Positions 52,257 through 62,911 of a stretch of DNA of 64,000 nt are shown in pieces (the first letter of the stretch is position 1; every line of letters starts with the position of its first letter). The notes under the pieces are model-generated. The model did no database searches. It was not told where the DNA came from and worked only from the letters and a program-made list of their open reading frames with translations. Position numbers and translations under genes: made by a program. Location: positions 2,116,199 to 2,180,198 of the forward strand of contig NW_005202428.1 in NCBI RefSeq assembly GCF_000372725.1. Direction: 5' to 3'. This DNA is from Emiliania huxleyi CCMP1516 (lineage: Eukaryota; Haptophyta; Isochrysidales; Noelaerhabdaceae).

Positions 52257-53004
52257 TCGGCAGCGTGCCGGTGCAGCCGAGCCAGACGCCGCTCTCTCCG
52301 TCCGGCTGGCTGCTGTCTGGCGCGAGGAGAAGGCCGTTGCCGCGGCACGACAGGGTCAGCAACTGGTGGCCGCGGGAGGCGGCAGCAGTGGCGGCCGTTA
52401 CAAACGCCTCCGCCTCCGCCTCCGCCGCCGCCGCCGCCGCCGCCACCGCCGCCGCTGCTGCCGGAGACGACACCAGCAGTTCCTCGTTCCTGCGGGCGAC
52501 GTCAACGGCAGCTCGCAGCGCGACGCCAGGGCCCGCCTCTGGGGCCGCGACGGCGGCTGCCCTGGGCGCCGCGGTCAGAGCCTGCAGCGGCGGGGGCTCA
52601 TCCAGCCGCGTCCGGCCAGCCATACGGACACGTGCGGCCGTGCCCTCTGCATGGCGCATGCCCTCGGCCGGCGCCTCGGACGCTCCCACCATGCCTGGTG
52701 CCGTGTCGGACGGGGTCCAGCCGGGTCCGCCGCGCTCGGCCTCGTCGACACACGCGCCGAGGCGGGACCGCACGGCTGCGCGGGTCGCACGCTTGCGCAG
52801 CAGGCACTGCACCATGCGCTGCTCAGTGTGCGGCACGAGCTGTGCGAGCGCCGCGGCATCGGCGAGTGCCCGGGCGTCGGCCGGGCTGGAGGCGGTGCAC
52901 GCGGAGCAGGCGGAGGCGGAGGCCGCTGCGGCGAGCCTGCCGTGGAGGAACGCGACCGCGTACACCACGAGCGCCGCGAGCGCAGCGGCCGCTGTCAATC
53001 GCAT
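50075..53004 (-). CDS. Type II membrane protein: beta-trefoil module plus glycosyltransferase-like domain
   Basis: Predicted Golgi enzyme. The start MRLTAAAALAALVVYAVAFLHG (53004) is a signal anchor; an Ala-rich stem follows. A trefoil (fascin/ricin-like) module reads LLTLSCRGNGLLLAPD, RSVASGRYLQVVP..WVVRLWSAS, EEFEVRRT and, after an intron holding a (CT)n tract, VQVRLRRNGTYLRNP. A helical exon (about 51295-51170: MQLRPLSLADVRRALERE) precedes the catalytic part: VVSYGLYGSSERYTVGVIRN, YPGWRVRVYHDDSVP, FWRFLVASDPAVDRYIIRDSDSRL (about 50990-50700). Later exons give VEEWVGSGKRVHSLRDHPNHDRP..GGMWG and QASQLSHDAYTCEKYAG..DIDSFMLQA, with stop at 50075. The DSDSRL acidic motif suggests nucleotide-sugar/metal binding. 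The intron between DSR and LAVEEW is GC-AG. Donor sugar unknown. Confidence 0.7.
51673..51753. repeat. (GA)n microsatellite, intronic
   Basis: About 40 uninterrupted GA dinucleotides within an intron of the minus-strand trefoil/glycosyltransferase gene, forming a CT polypyrimidine tract on the coding strand. Confidence 0.95.
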
Positions 53005-53302
53005 CGCGGGAATACCCCTGGCTTGGGTCGGTTGTGCATCCCTCCGGGGGCCCTCTCGGCGCCGGGGAGGCGTTGTTGGAGGCTAGGACGCAAGCGTCCG
53101 TCGCCTTTTTCAAACTCGGGGCCCACTCCGCTACGCTCCGACCCGAATTTGGAGGGCCTGAAAGTTTTAAGGTGTTGCTGCGCAAAAGGGGTCGGACACA
53201 GGGCGCAACTCATGCTAAGAGCCAGAAGGGAGCTGGAGAGAACGGCTACCCTGTCCCGTTATTGCGTACACCAACACCACAAAAGCTCTCTCTCTCCGGT
53301 CC
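53005..53302. other. Spacer between two minus-strand genes
   Basis: Lower-GC DNA with a short inverted pair around 53088-53105 (GACGCAAGCGTC). Upstream region of the trefoil/glycosyltransferase gene; no ORF recognised. Confidence 0.4.
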
Positions 53303-53860
53303 TCACTCAGGGGGGTCACAACTACCAAGTCCCTCGACTAGCTGCCACGTTGCCGACCGAGAGCGGATCTCCACCTGCTCCGCAAGGAGGGTGGCCAAGG
53401 CTAAAGTCTTGCCGGAGCCGCCGGGCGCGTTGACGACTTGGAGAAGGTCGCCCTTGCACTTGTACTTGTAGAGATGCTCGAGGGGGTGCTTTGTGGGGCG
53501 GTGCGCAGCCAGGCCAGCAGTGAGGGGAGGCGCACCCTCACTCTCCTCGGTTGCAGAGCTCGTCGGAGGCTGCGGCACGACGGGAGGGTCGCGATAGCAG
53601 TCCTCGGGCGAGCCGACGCGCATGTCCAACCAGCGCTGGGACTCGTTGTGACGGCAGAAGCCGGCTGCCTCTCCAACCGCTTCTGCAGCGTCCTTCTTTG
53701 CCCGGTGCATGGGCTCGATCCGATTCCGCAGCGTGTCGTCCCCAGCGGCGGTGCTGCGCGGGAGGCGGCCGCGGGCACGCTGGGCTCGATCAGCGGCTTT
53801 CCCTCAGTTGCTCCGAAAGCACGGATTTGGCGTTCTGGGTTCAATTTTACGGATGTCTTG
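53303..53860 (-). pseudogene. Helicase/ATPase fragment with Walker A, truncated
   Basis: The minus frame reads DTLRNRIEPMHRAKKDAAEAV...HNESQRWLDMRVGSPEDC, then KGDLLQVVNAPGGSGKTLALATLLAEQVE, and stops soon after. VNAPGGSGKT is a Walker A of PIF1/superfamily-1 helicase style, often carried by mobile elements. Upstream coding (NPERQIRAFGATEGKPLIE, about 53840) lies in another frame. All motifs downstream of Walker A are missing, so this is a relic or a piece of a gene cut by rearrangement. Confidence 0.55.
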
Positions 53861-55371
53861 GCACCAGCTGAAGGCTTGCACGGCCCAGATCACGCAGTTC
53901 GTGCACGGTATTCGGATTTTGCTATTTGTTCGTGTGGGGGTATATCGCAGATTTGTCAATGGTACCGCGTCTGCGACGCGGGCGCCTTGCTTGCGGGCAG
54001 AGCCCTTAGCCACCCTTTATATCTTGCGCGGTCAACATATTTGTTATCTTTGTTGCATGCCAAAGGCGGGGTTGTCGGTGCTCGCGGAGTGCACAAAATC
54101 AATCAGTGTGATGGCGTCGAGCACTGGGATGCGGAGCGCGTGCCGCAGCGCGTCGGCGTACCCAGGGTACCCTCTCCGAGGAATTGGCTCTCTCGAGGGA
54201 TCGCCGGGGCTCTGCTCCAAGAGACCTCGAGAGTGCGTGCGTGTGCCTCTACTCGCCAGGGCGGGCCCGTACCATGCGGAATCGACCCTATCCAGTGCTC
54301 AAGTCCTCAAGGGCGGGCCCGGGCTGGCGAATCGGCAGGAGAAGAATTGGAGGAACCCCTGCCCAGACGAGTACAGCTAAAGAGTACCCGGGGCTCCCCA
54401 TGCGCGGGAGACCTCCCCGTGGGGGCCCGTGAACATCTTTAGCGGCTTGTGAGCCAGGAAAGGGGTTGGAATTGCAGCTGCGAAATTTACAACCCGAAAG
54501 CCGAAGCCCGTGGCATCGGGGGCCGCACCGCTATTCACGCAAAAGCACAAGAGCAAAAAAACTTTATCGCCCAGACGCCGACTCGGAGGCCGCACGTTCA
54601 CGCAAAAACACAACCCCGGGCCAAGACGCACAAGCACAGAGAGTCGAAGGGAGAGAGAGACAGCGACGACAGTCACGGCGACGTGGTGTGTGGTGTGGTG
54701 AGAAACGCTGATGTCTGCCGCGGCAAATGCATGGGGGCGAGCAGCATGAGCACGAGTACGGCTCTAGCAAGTAGCATGAGCACCTCGAATGGCACTACAT
54801 GTACATGCACATGCACATGTGCATGTGACTATATTCACGGTGGGGAATGAGCTGGGGAATGAGACGGAACCGGAGCCTGTGAGCATGTTGCTTGTTGGCG
54901 CGGTGAGAGCGTGCGTCTGGAACCTATCTGGACACTGGACCTACGGCTTTACGTACCACTGGACGGAACCCTGCTACATCCTACATGGCATATGTATTGG
55001 ATCGAGAGTCGGCGAATCCGGACCGAAACGCAAAAGGCGGGAGAGTGATATTTTCATTCCCGTCCCGATTGCGGATTGGCCGAGATACGCGAGAGGGTGA
55101 CAGATAGTGAGGTCGAACAAACCCGAAACCGGAAACCCTCCACAACATGTTCATGTACGGCTGTGCCTGTGGTCGCTGGTCCCACACCCACTGGTGTCCA
55201 TCTCAGAGACCGCAGGAGGTCATGAGGGTCGATGGGAGTGCCAACCCAACAATGCCTAATAACCCAGCCCAGTACAAATGTGCAGCCAGGTGCATAGTAT
55301 CACACCGGTCCCTCCCCCCCCCGAATAAATCTCTGTCAGCCCTCAGAGACCCTGTACAAATCTATCACAGC
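53861..55371. other. Gene-poor, lower-GC region
   Basis: Contains a copy of repeat F (54268-54312: CCATGCGGAATCGACCCTAT then CCAGTGCTCAAG), a CATGCACATGTG simple repeat (54797-54830) and otherwise no recognised gene. Confidence 0.5.
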
Positions 55372-58053
55372 TCAGACGTCCAGCTCGTGACTAGTGTTGA
55401 AACTGAATGGGGCTAGTGACGTCACGGGTTTGGTGAGCTGGGGGCTCCCCGGACTGATTGCCACCACCTCCTGCCGCCGGGGAGCCGCCGGGCTCGCCGC
55501 ACGCCCCGCTGCCTGCCGTTGTCGTTGCGCGTTCAAGGCCCTAAGATTCGCCGCCGTGAGCCCGACCACCGCCGGCGGCCGCGCCGGCGGCCGCGCCGGC
55601 GGCCGCGCTGCCGGCCCCGCGCGCCAAACTCGCATCGCGACGACGCGCGAGCTCCCACGCAAAAGCGCCGCCGCCGCGTTCGGCTCAACCACGGAGGTCC
55701 CGTTCACCTCGAAGATCACGTCGCCGACGCGCAATCGTCCCGAGGTGCAGCCGACGCCTCGCGGGTCGAGAGCGACGACGCGCACGCCTCGCCTGTCGAC
55801 GTCGGCCTCGAGCTCCACGCCGAGTGGCGATGTGCGCGTCGGCTTCTTGAGCTCGAGTGCCACGCAGACGGCACCGTCGCCTCGAGTGCCACTGCCGCCG
55901 CCGCCGGGCCGCTTGGCGGACGGAGAGGACGACGGCACGCGATCGTACAAAGAGCGACGGCTGCCGCCTCTACTGCCGCCTCTGCTGCCGCGTCCGCTGC
56001 CGCCTCTGCCGCCGCCGCCACCGCCCGGACCGCCGCCTCTGCCCTTACTGCTACCGCCCGCCGACTGCGTGCGAGCTATTTGTCTCCGCTTCTCCCGCGC
56101 GGCGCGGTTAGCGAGCCGCGACAAGCGCCGCTTCCGCCGCCGGGTCATCCAGATGGCTAGAGAGGCCAGCAGCAGGAGAGTCACGCCGCCAGCAATCGCG
56201 CCTGGAGGGGTGAGAGGTGGAATGGGTGAGGGGCGGGGGGGGGAGTGAGATATGCGCAATACGCGGCGCCATCGGCGTGTACGGCCTAGGCCCCCGCCCA
56301 ATGGCTGTTCGGCTCTGCGGGCGACGGGCGAGGGGCCGGTGGCGCACAGCGAGGCTGCGACGCGCGCACGCTGGCGACCCAATCGAGGCTCATCTCTCGG
56401 CCCCACTCGGCTCATCTCGGCTAGGGTCTCGCACCGACGACAGCCCAATCTTGGCGAACCGCCTCCCCGTCCAGCATCGGCGGCGGCGGCGAGGGCGGCG
56501 GCGAGGGCGGCGGCGAGGAAGGCAGCGGCGGCAGAGGCGGCGGAGAGGGCGGTGTCGGCGGCAGCAGCGGCGAGGGAGGCGGAGGGGGTCGGGTAGGCGT
56601 CCCCTCGGGTACAGCCGGGGGGTAGAGAGGCGCGGGGCTCGTCGGAGGCGCGGGCGGCCGAGCGACTAGCGTCAGCACGAGGCCGCCAGGAAAGACCGGC
56701 GTGTCTTTAGCGCCCACGGCAACGGTCCGGACGGCCGGCGCGGCTAGCGGGTTGGCCGCCGCGTCGGTCTCTGGTAGCACCTCCGCCAGCGAGGAGCCGA
56801 GCCCGGGCGAAGCCTCGCCGCTGGGGGCAGAGGCAGGGAAGGGGGGAGGAGGGGGGGGTGTCAGATTCGGTGTGCGCGAGCATGTTAGCAGCCGTGCAAT
56901 CGGGGGGGGGGGGGGGGGGGAGGCGGACCCCTCCGGCGGCGGGAGAAAAACCGAACTCCTCACACGCCCGTCCCGTCCCAAGGGGGCGACTGCAGGTCCA
57001 AGACGAAGACGGCGCCGATCCCTTCGACGCCCACGAGAAGCTCCTCGCGCCTGCAGGGGGCGGCTCCGAGAAGGCTCAGGGGGAAAGCTCGAGCTGCGAC
57101 ATGGACACGGCCTGCGGCCCGCCCCGAGACTCACCCGTCGTAGTTGGCGTCGAGCATCGCGGCGAGCGACGAGCCGAAGTGAGGGCTGCGCCCCGAGGAC
57201 TGGGGCGGCATCGGCCGCGCGGCCTCGACACCTAGTAAGAGGCCCCGAGAAGGGCTTCGAGCAGGCTCCGAGGCACGGTCGCGCCCCTCCCAGGTCCGAG
57301 GGCGGAGGCGGTGCGCTGGCGTGTGATGGAGGGTGGCGGCGGCGTGTGGACGGCGGAGCAGGGGCGAGGCGGCGGCGCGGGCGGCTCACTGTTCATGTCC
57401 ACGGCGGCGGTCGAGACGACGGCGTCGGAGGAGTTGAGGGCAAAGAGCCAGACGGTGCCCTCGCCGAAGGACAGCCGCCGCCCGCCGACGGCGAGGGCCG
57501 GGACACCGCCGCCGAGCCTCACAAAAGCGAGCGACGCACCAAAGCTGTATGGCCGGCTGACCGGCTGCAGAGGTGGAGTCGCAGAGGTCGCGGCGTGCGA
57601 GGCGTTGAGCCTGAAGATCAGCACCTGTTGCCCCGCACACGAGCCGACGGCGAGCCGGTCCTCGCCGAGCGCCGCGAGGGAGCAGCCGAACCCGCCACCT
57701 GCTGCCACGGGTTGCAGGACGACGCGGTTCTTCTCCGCGACGACGGTGCCTCCGGCGCGAAGCTCGAGCTCGACGATAGAAACCCTCCCCGTCGGTTCCT
57801 CTGGACACGGCTCGCCAACCGCGACGACCGCTCGCCGCGGCCATTGCACCAGCGCCGCAACCGCCGACCCGAACAGGCATCCGGGATTCTCGCCAAAGAG
57901 ACGTCCGGCTGAGGTTTTTAAACGGGACGAGTGAGCGATGTCGACCACGCCCGTCTTGCCGTTGTGCCGTGGTGCCCCGACCGCAATGAAGCCTGAGCCG
58001 AGCGAGGCCAGGGAGGCGGCGTAGCCGAGGAGCCGGGGCTCCGCCGAGAGCAT
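55372..58053 (-). CDS. FG-GAP beta-propeller / Pro-rich stalk / TM / PDZ single-pass receptor-like protein
   Basis: Extracellular part (58053-about 56700): several integrin-alpha-like FG-GAP repeats: GYAASLASLGSGFIAVGAP, FGSAVAAL..VVAVGEP, FGCSLAALGEDRLAVGS, FGASLAF..ALAVGG, HFGSSLAAMLDANYDG (about 57185-57135), LLVGVEGIGAVFVLD (about 57050), GLGSSLAEVLP..RTVAVGA (56800-56700). Then a Pro/Ser stalk (PPSPPPLPP, 56640-56480). An intron with CCGAGAT-type repeats (about 56480-56200) precedes the transmembrane helix AGGVTLLLLASLAIWMTRRRKRR, Gly/Ser/Arg-rich cytoplasmic linkers and a PDZ domain (LGVELEAD..RGVRVVALD...LRVGDVIFEVNGTSV, about 55860-55640), stop after SHELDV. The first ATG gives no signal peptide, so an upstream exon is likely. 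Adhesion or surface signalling role inferred. Confidence 0.75.
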
Positions 58054-58987
58054 TTTTTAGCGGGCTCGCCACCAAGACGCCGTGAGGGGGTACCCGGGTA
58101 CATCTAATTTCGACTTTCTTTCCTGTTGCGAGCCAAGTAAGAAAGCGTGTACGAAACAAGAACACAACGCACTCTCTCACATGACAAGCGATCCCACGAC
58201 AGCGATTGTGGGGACTACATGATCCGTACGTGAAGGGTGGGGCCCGTCCGCGGAGCTAGGCGGTACGGGCGCCCTCCACTGCGGCTGAGCGCAAGAAGCC
58301 GTCCGTCCGCCGTTTGCTTGTTCGTGACCCAGTTGGTGTGCGCATCTTGCGCGAAAAAGAAAGAAAGAACAGAAAGAAAACAGAGAACAAAGGAGGGATG
58401 GGAGGACGGCACGGCACACGCAGGGATTTAAGGAGAGGAGCGTTGTCGTGGTGCTAGCCGTCGCCCATCCTTGGGCGTCTGCCTCTTCCCATTTCGCAGT
58501 CTATAAATAAATAAAGCCGACATCCCAAGCTAGGGCTGGGTCGAGGACAGACACGTCCCCACCTTTGCAGGATTTTGCAAAAGCGAGGGGGGAGGGCGCA
58601 TCGCCGCGCGGAGAGGGCTGGGCACAGGGCACAGGGGATCTCTCTCGCATAGGATGCACTCGGCGGCACGAGGGCAAGGCTGGGCGTCCTATATTTGTTT
58701 GTTTGTGCTCCCGGAACTGCCAGGAACTGCCAGGAACTGGAGGGTAATTCGAGTGAACTCGGTGTTACTTGTGCCCACTGCGCCTCACCTGGGCCACTCG
58801 CGAGCATGCGGGAGTCACCTGAAGCACGTCCAAAACTCGAAACACCCGTTCACCCCCGTATACTCGAAGTGGCTGTGAAATTTGGCTTGACTCTGAGGTG
58901 GATGGCCGAGAATTCCTTCACCCCCGCTGTTGCCGCCCTCGCTGTCGGTGCCGCGGTGCCTGTGGACGTGCTGGTTTAGCCACACAA
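58054..58987. other. Divergent intergenic region with repeat A
   Basis: Between the minus-strand propeller gene and the plus-strand deaminase. Repeat A second segment at 58370-58490 (GGAGGGATGGGAGGACGG, GATTTAAGGAGAGG), then CTATAAATAAATAAAGCCGA at 58500-58520, which includes a TATA-like element. Confidence 0.6.
58370..58520 (+). repeat. Dispersed repeat A with TATA-like motif
   Basis: Same order of blocks as 24185-24335: GAAAACAGA..GGGAGGATGG-type block, GATTTAAGGAGAGG, GCCGTCGCCCA, then AAAGCCGACG/AAAGCCGACA. In both places it precedes a plus-strand gene. Confidence 0.75.
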
Positions 58988-60618
58988 ATGGCGCTCTCCC
59001 CACCCGCCGGCACGTACGCCGTCCTCGGCCACATCGTCGACGCTCCGCAGCTCGACGTGGTGCGAGGTCTCGACGAGCCATCGCTTGTCGTCGTCTCTGG
59101 CAGCGGCGAGATCGAGTCGGTCCACCGCGCCGGCGCCGCCGACGCCGCGGCGTCGCTGGAGGCGTCGGGCGTGACCGTGATTCGGCTCGGCCAGCGCGAC
59201 TTCCTCGTGCCGGGCTTCATCGACTGCCACGTCCACGCTTCGCAGTGGGCTTACATGGGGACGGGGATCGACCGACCGCTCATGGCGGACGACGGGTTTC
59301 TGGCAAAGTACGCCTTCCCGGCAGAGTCGGCGCTCAACGCCCAGACGGCGGGAGAGGTGTACCGCGCGGCGATCGACGACATGCTCCGAAACGGCACCAC
59401 CACGGCACTCGTCTGGGGCTCCGCCCGTCTGGACGCCTCGGAGGAGTACGTCAAGGCGGTCGTCGAGCGGGGTGGTCCTCGCTCGCTGATCGGCAAGGTG
59501 AGCATGGACCGGCACTGCCCGGAGGGGTACGTCGAGACCACGGCGCAGTCGCTCGCCGACACCGAGGCCTTCGTGCTGCGCACCAAGGCGGCGAACGACG
59601 CACTCGGGCTGCCTGCCGGATCGCCGCCGCTCGTCGCGCCTGCGATCACGCCGCGCTTCCTGCCGACGTGCACCGCCGAGCTGCTGCGTGGGCTGGGCGC
59701 GCTGGCGGAGAAGCACGACTGCTTCGTCCAGAGCCACCTCTCCGAGTCGTGCGACGAGCTCGCCTTCTCGTCCTCCCTCTTCCCTGGCTTCCGCTCGGAC
59801 GCGGCCGCCTTTGCCGCGTTCGGGCTGCTGCGGCGCCCGTCGCTCATGGCGCACTGCGTGCACCTGCAGCCGGGCGAGGCGGAGCTACTGCTGCAGCACG
59901 GCTGCGCGATGGCGCACTGCCCGACCTCGAACTTCTTCTTCGCGAAGGAGGCGCTGCCGGTGCGCCCCACCCCTGCGGACGACGACGCGGCTGGCGACGC
60001 GTCCGCGATGTGTCCGCGACGCGCCGCCCACCACGCCCCGGCGGATCCCCGCAGGTGCGCCAGATGCTGCAGCTCGGCGTCAAGGTCGGCCTGGGCACCG
60101 ACGTGGCGGGAGGCTACTCGCCCGCCATGCTCGTCTCCTTGCGCCACGCCGTGCTCGCCTCCAAGACGCTCCAGTTCCGCCGCGCAAAGGGATGCGTCTT
60201 CCAGTGCGGCGTGGGCGCTGCCGGCGCGCTGTCGCCTCAGCGAGAGTGCCCTGTCCCGAGCGGCCAGCCGTCGAAGCGCGCGAGGGCGACGGCGGCGCGG
60301 ACGGAGGGCTTCGGTGTCGACTTTGACCCCGCCGCCGACGAGGCGACGCTGCGCGACCGGCACAACCTCTCGCACACGGACGGGCTGCACCTTGCGACGC
60401 AGGCGGGCGCGGACGCTCTCGGCTTTGGCGGGAGTCTGGGCAGCTTCGACGCGGGCAAGCGCTTCGACGCGGTGGTGTGGGCCGCCGAGGGGCCAAACGT
60501 GCGCTGCTACCGCGGCGGCGTGGCAGAGGAGCCGAGCGACCTGCTGCACAAGCTGCTCACAAACGGCGACGATCGCAACATCAAGGCGGTCTACATTGGA
60601 GGGAGGCGGGTGGTGTAG
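58988..60618 (+). CDS. Guanine deaminase
   Basis: Zn-dependent amidohydrolase converting guanine to xanthine in purine salvage, cytosolic. Two exons, 58988-59959 and 60055-60618 (intron 59960-60054, GT-AG, phase 0). Metal/substrate motifs: PGFIDCHVHASQWAYMGTG with the HxH pair, PRFLPTC, the HLSES segment, LMAHCVHL, MAHCPTSNF, then across the junction ALP|VRQMLQLGVKVGLGTDVAGG with the catalytic Asp, and SPAMLVSLRHAVLAS. The end ALGFGGSLGSFDAGKRFDAVVW is the usual amidohydrolase C-terminal beta segment. An insert of about 40 residues (GCVFQCGVGAAGALSPQREC...) lies before HLATQAG. Intron start and exon 2 start share GTGCGCC. Confidence 0.92.
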
Positions 60619-60903
60619 GGGGTTGCGCGGGGATTTATTTGAGCGATCCACCCTAATTGCGCGGGTGTACCCTGGAGCGTCTCCCTGTGTACGGCTCTAG
60701 AGTTGTACTCTACACACCGCGCGCGCCAAGAGCGTGACAGCTGAGCCAGCCGAGCTCTACGGCTACGGTACCTAGGCTCTCGGCGGCGTCGCACCGTCGC
60801 AGACTCGCAAAAGTGCAAAGAGATCCCTCTCTGTGTCTCGCGCGCAGAGATCGCGCGCGAGACCCCCCGCCTCCTATACCCTTATAGCTGCACGCAATCT
60901 CCC
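60619..60903. other. Convergent spacer
   Basis: Short region between the deaminase stop and the fucosyltransferase stop; no gene seen. Confidence 0.5.
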
Positions 60904-62911
60904 TCAGATCGCCCACGCATTATCGCCGTGGAAAGCGTCCACCATATCCGTGTACGCGCGCATCGGCTCTTTACTGGAGCGCTTTTCGAGGCGCATGCAA
61001 AACGAGGCGCCGCAGCCGCAGTAGACGCGCCCGTTGGCGTCGAAAAAGTAGGGCGTGGTGCGGCGGCGGGTGGCGAGGGCGGTCTGCAGGTCGTACACCA
61101 GGATGCCCACGTTGGAGGAGAGGGAGCCAAAGAAGGACGAGCACTCGCCCATGAGGAGAATCTGCAGCACCAGCGCCATCCCCTCGTCCTTGAGCGCGCC
61201 GCTCTGCAGAAACGCCTCGGCCGCCGCCGGCCCCCTCTTGACCTCCTTCTCGTACTCGTCCTCGAGCAAGCCGTAGAGCTCTGCCAGCCGCGAGTTGCCC
61301 TGCTTGATGTTTTGAAAGGCCCTGCCCGCCGAAGAGTCCATCACAAAATGGCGCGCCGGGATGAAGTAGGTGGTCGCGGGCTCGAGCAGCGGCGGCATCG
61401 CCTCAAAGGTCGCCTAGGCCGACGAATCCATTGGTCACGGGCTGAGGGGCCGGCGGGAGCCGCGCGAGAGCTCGCCGAGTCTTCGGAGCCGAGCAGCACG
61501 CGCTGGTACCCGGTCTTTGGCGCGGTGCTGACCCAAAAGGCCCACGCGCGGTACGCGCGCGAGTAGACAGAGAAGTCACGCCTATCGAGGCAAGGGCCCG
61601 AGAAAGATCGTCGGCGGAGGAGTGGGCGCACGCAGCAGGCGAGGAGCGCGCGTCACGCTCGCGCGCGGGTCCTCCGTCTTCTTGTCCGTCCGCCTCACGT
61701 GCATCGCCGCGCAGCTCAAGTTCGCCGTCGGCGCCGTCGGCCACGCAGCGCGCGCCTGCGGCGAGGGTGCGATCAGCTGAACGTCACCGCCCACCTGCGA
61801 GTGTCCGGTCTCTCTCGTCAGTGACCTCTTCCGTTGCGACACTGACCAGCGGGGGCTGGCTATGACAGGGCGCGTGGCGCGCGCCGCGCCTCCCGCTTCA
61901 GGCGCGCGTCATCATGTCTCGGCTCATCTCGGCTTTATCTCGGCCATGTCTCGCCTCCCGCTTCAGGCGCGCGCGAGGCGTCCCGCCGCTCTGAGCAGAG
62001 GGGCCGCTCGCCTACATCTCGGCTGATCTCGGCTGATCTTCGAGGGGTCTCGAGGCGCCGTGCCGCCCTGGCCAGCGGCTCGCATTGCCGCGCCGCTCGA
62101 GCGTCGGCGCAACCGCGGCGCGGAACGCTCGCAGCTCTGCGTTTGGACGGAAGAGAAAAGCGGAGATCTGCGCGTGGTACCAAGCCATGCTGTGCACGCG
62201 CCGCAAGCCGGCCAGGCGGGAGAGGCGGCGGCGCGGCGTGTCTGTGCACCAGAGCACCTTTTCGAACTCTAGCGAGCCGTGCTCTGCGCCGCTCGCGGGC
62301 CGCATGCGGCAGAAGGAACTCGCCGGCCAGCCCCGGCCTCTGCTGGCGCCGGGACCCCGCGGCGAGCAAACCTGGACGAGTGGCGTGGAGGAGGGGTGGG
62401 TGAGGTCGAGACCAGAGCGCGTCTTTGAAGCGTCTCGCACCTCTGGGATGCTGTCCTCCTCACGCTCCCGCCCCTGCCGCTGCCGCAGGCTCCGCCGATT
62501 GAGTCTGCGGCCGTCCTCGACTGCGCCAGCCGGCTCGGCCGGCGCGGCAGGCGTGCCGCTGCGGTTGTTCCTCAGGTCGGGCGGCAGCGTGCAGTTGGTG
62601 ATCGGCGCAAAGTAGCACCCGAACGAGCGTGATGGGCAGCGCAGCGGGTTGATGTAGTGCGAGGTGGGCCAGTGGAGGACGCGGCCGGGAGAGAGGAGTG
62701 CCGAAAGGAAGGACATCTTGAGAGCCACCATCTGCGAGCCCAGCCCGAGCGCGTAAAAGTACTGCCGAGGGTACTCCTCCCCCGCCTTGCCGCCCTGGCC
62801 TGGACGCAAGCCCGCCCACACCACCCGGCCCGCCGTGCCGCGGCAGTCGGCCGGGAACTGACGCCAACGGAGCCACGCTTGGAACGTCTCGGCGTCCTCG
62901 CTGGAGTCCAT
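60904..62911 (-). CDS. FUT8/NodZ-like (GT23-type) fucosyltransferase
   Basis: Golgi GDP-fucose transferase fold. The first recognised exon (62911 downward) has EDAETFQAWLRWRQFPADC and YALGLGSQMVALKMSFLSAL, equivalent to the GFG-C-L segment of FUT8, and CYFAPITNCTLPPDL. Next come LEFEKVLWCTD and HSMAWYHAQISAFLFRPNAELR. The GDP-fucose motif MHVRRTDKKTEDP (about 61705-61665) is intact, followed by YSRAYRAWAFWV..YQRVLLGSED. The last exon (61398-60904) contains ECSSFFGSLSSNVGILVYDLQTA, equivalent to the FUT8 C-terminal substrate loop, and the stop after DNAWAI. Introns with CCGAGAT-type repeats lie around 62060-62015 and 61965-61910. No signal anchor is seen, so a 5' exon is probably missing; an AG acceptor precedes GLCPIVMDSS. 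Confidence 0.75.
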
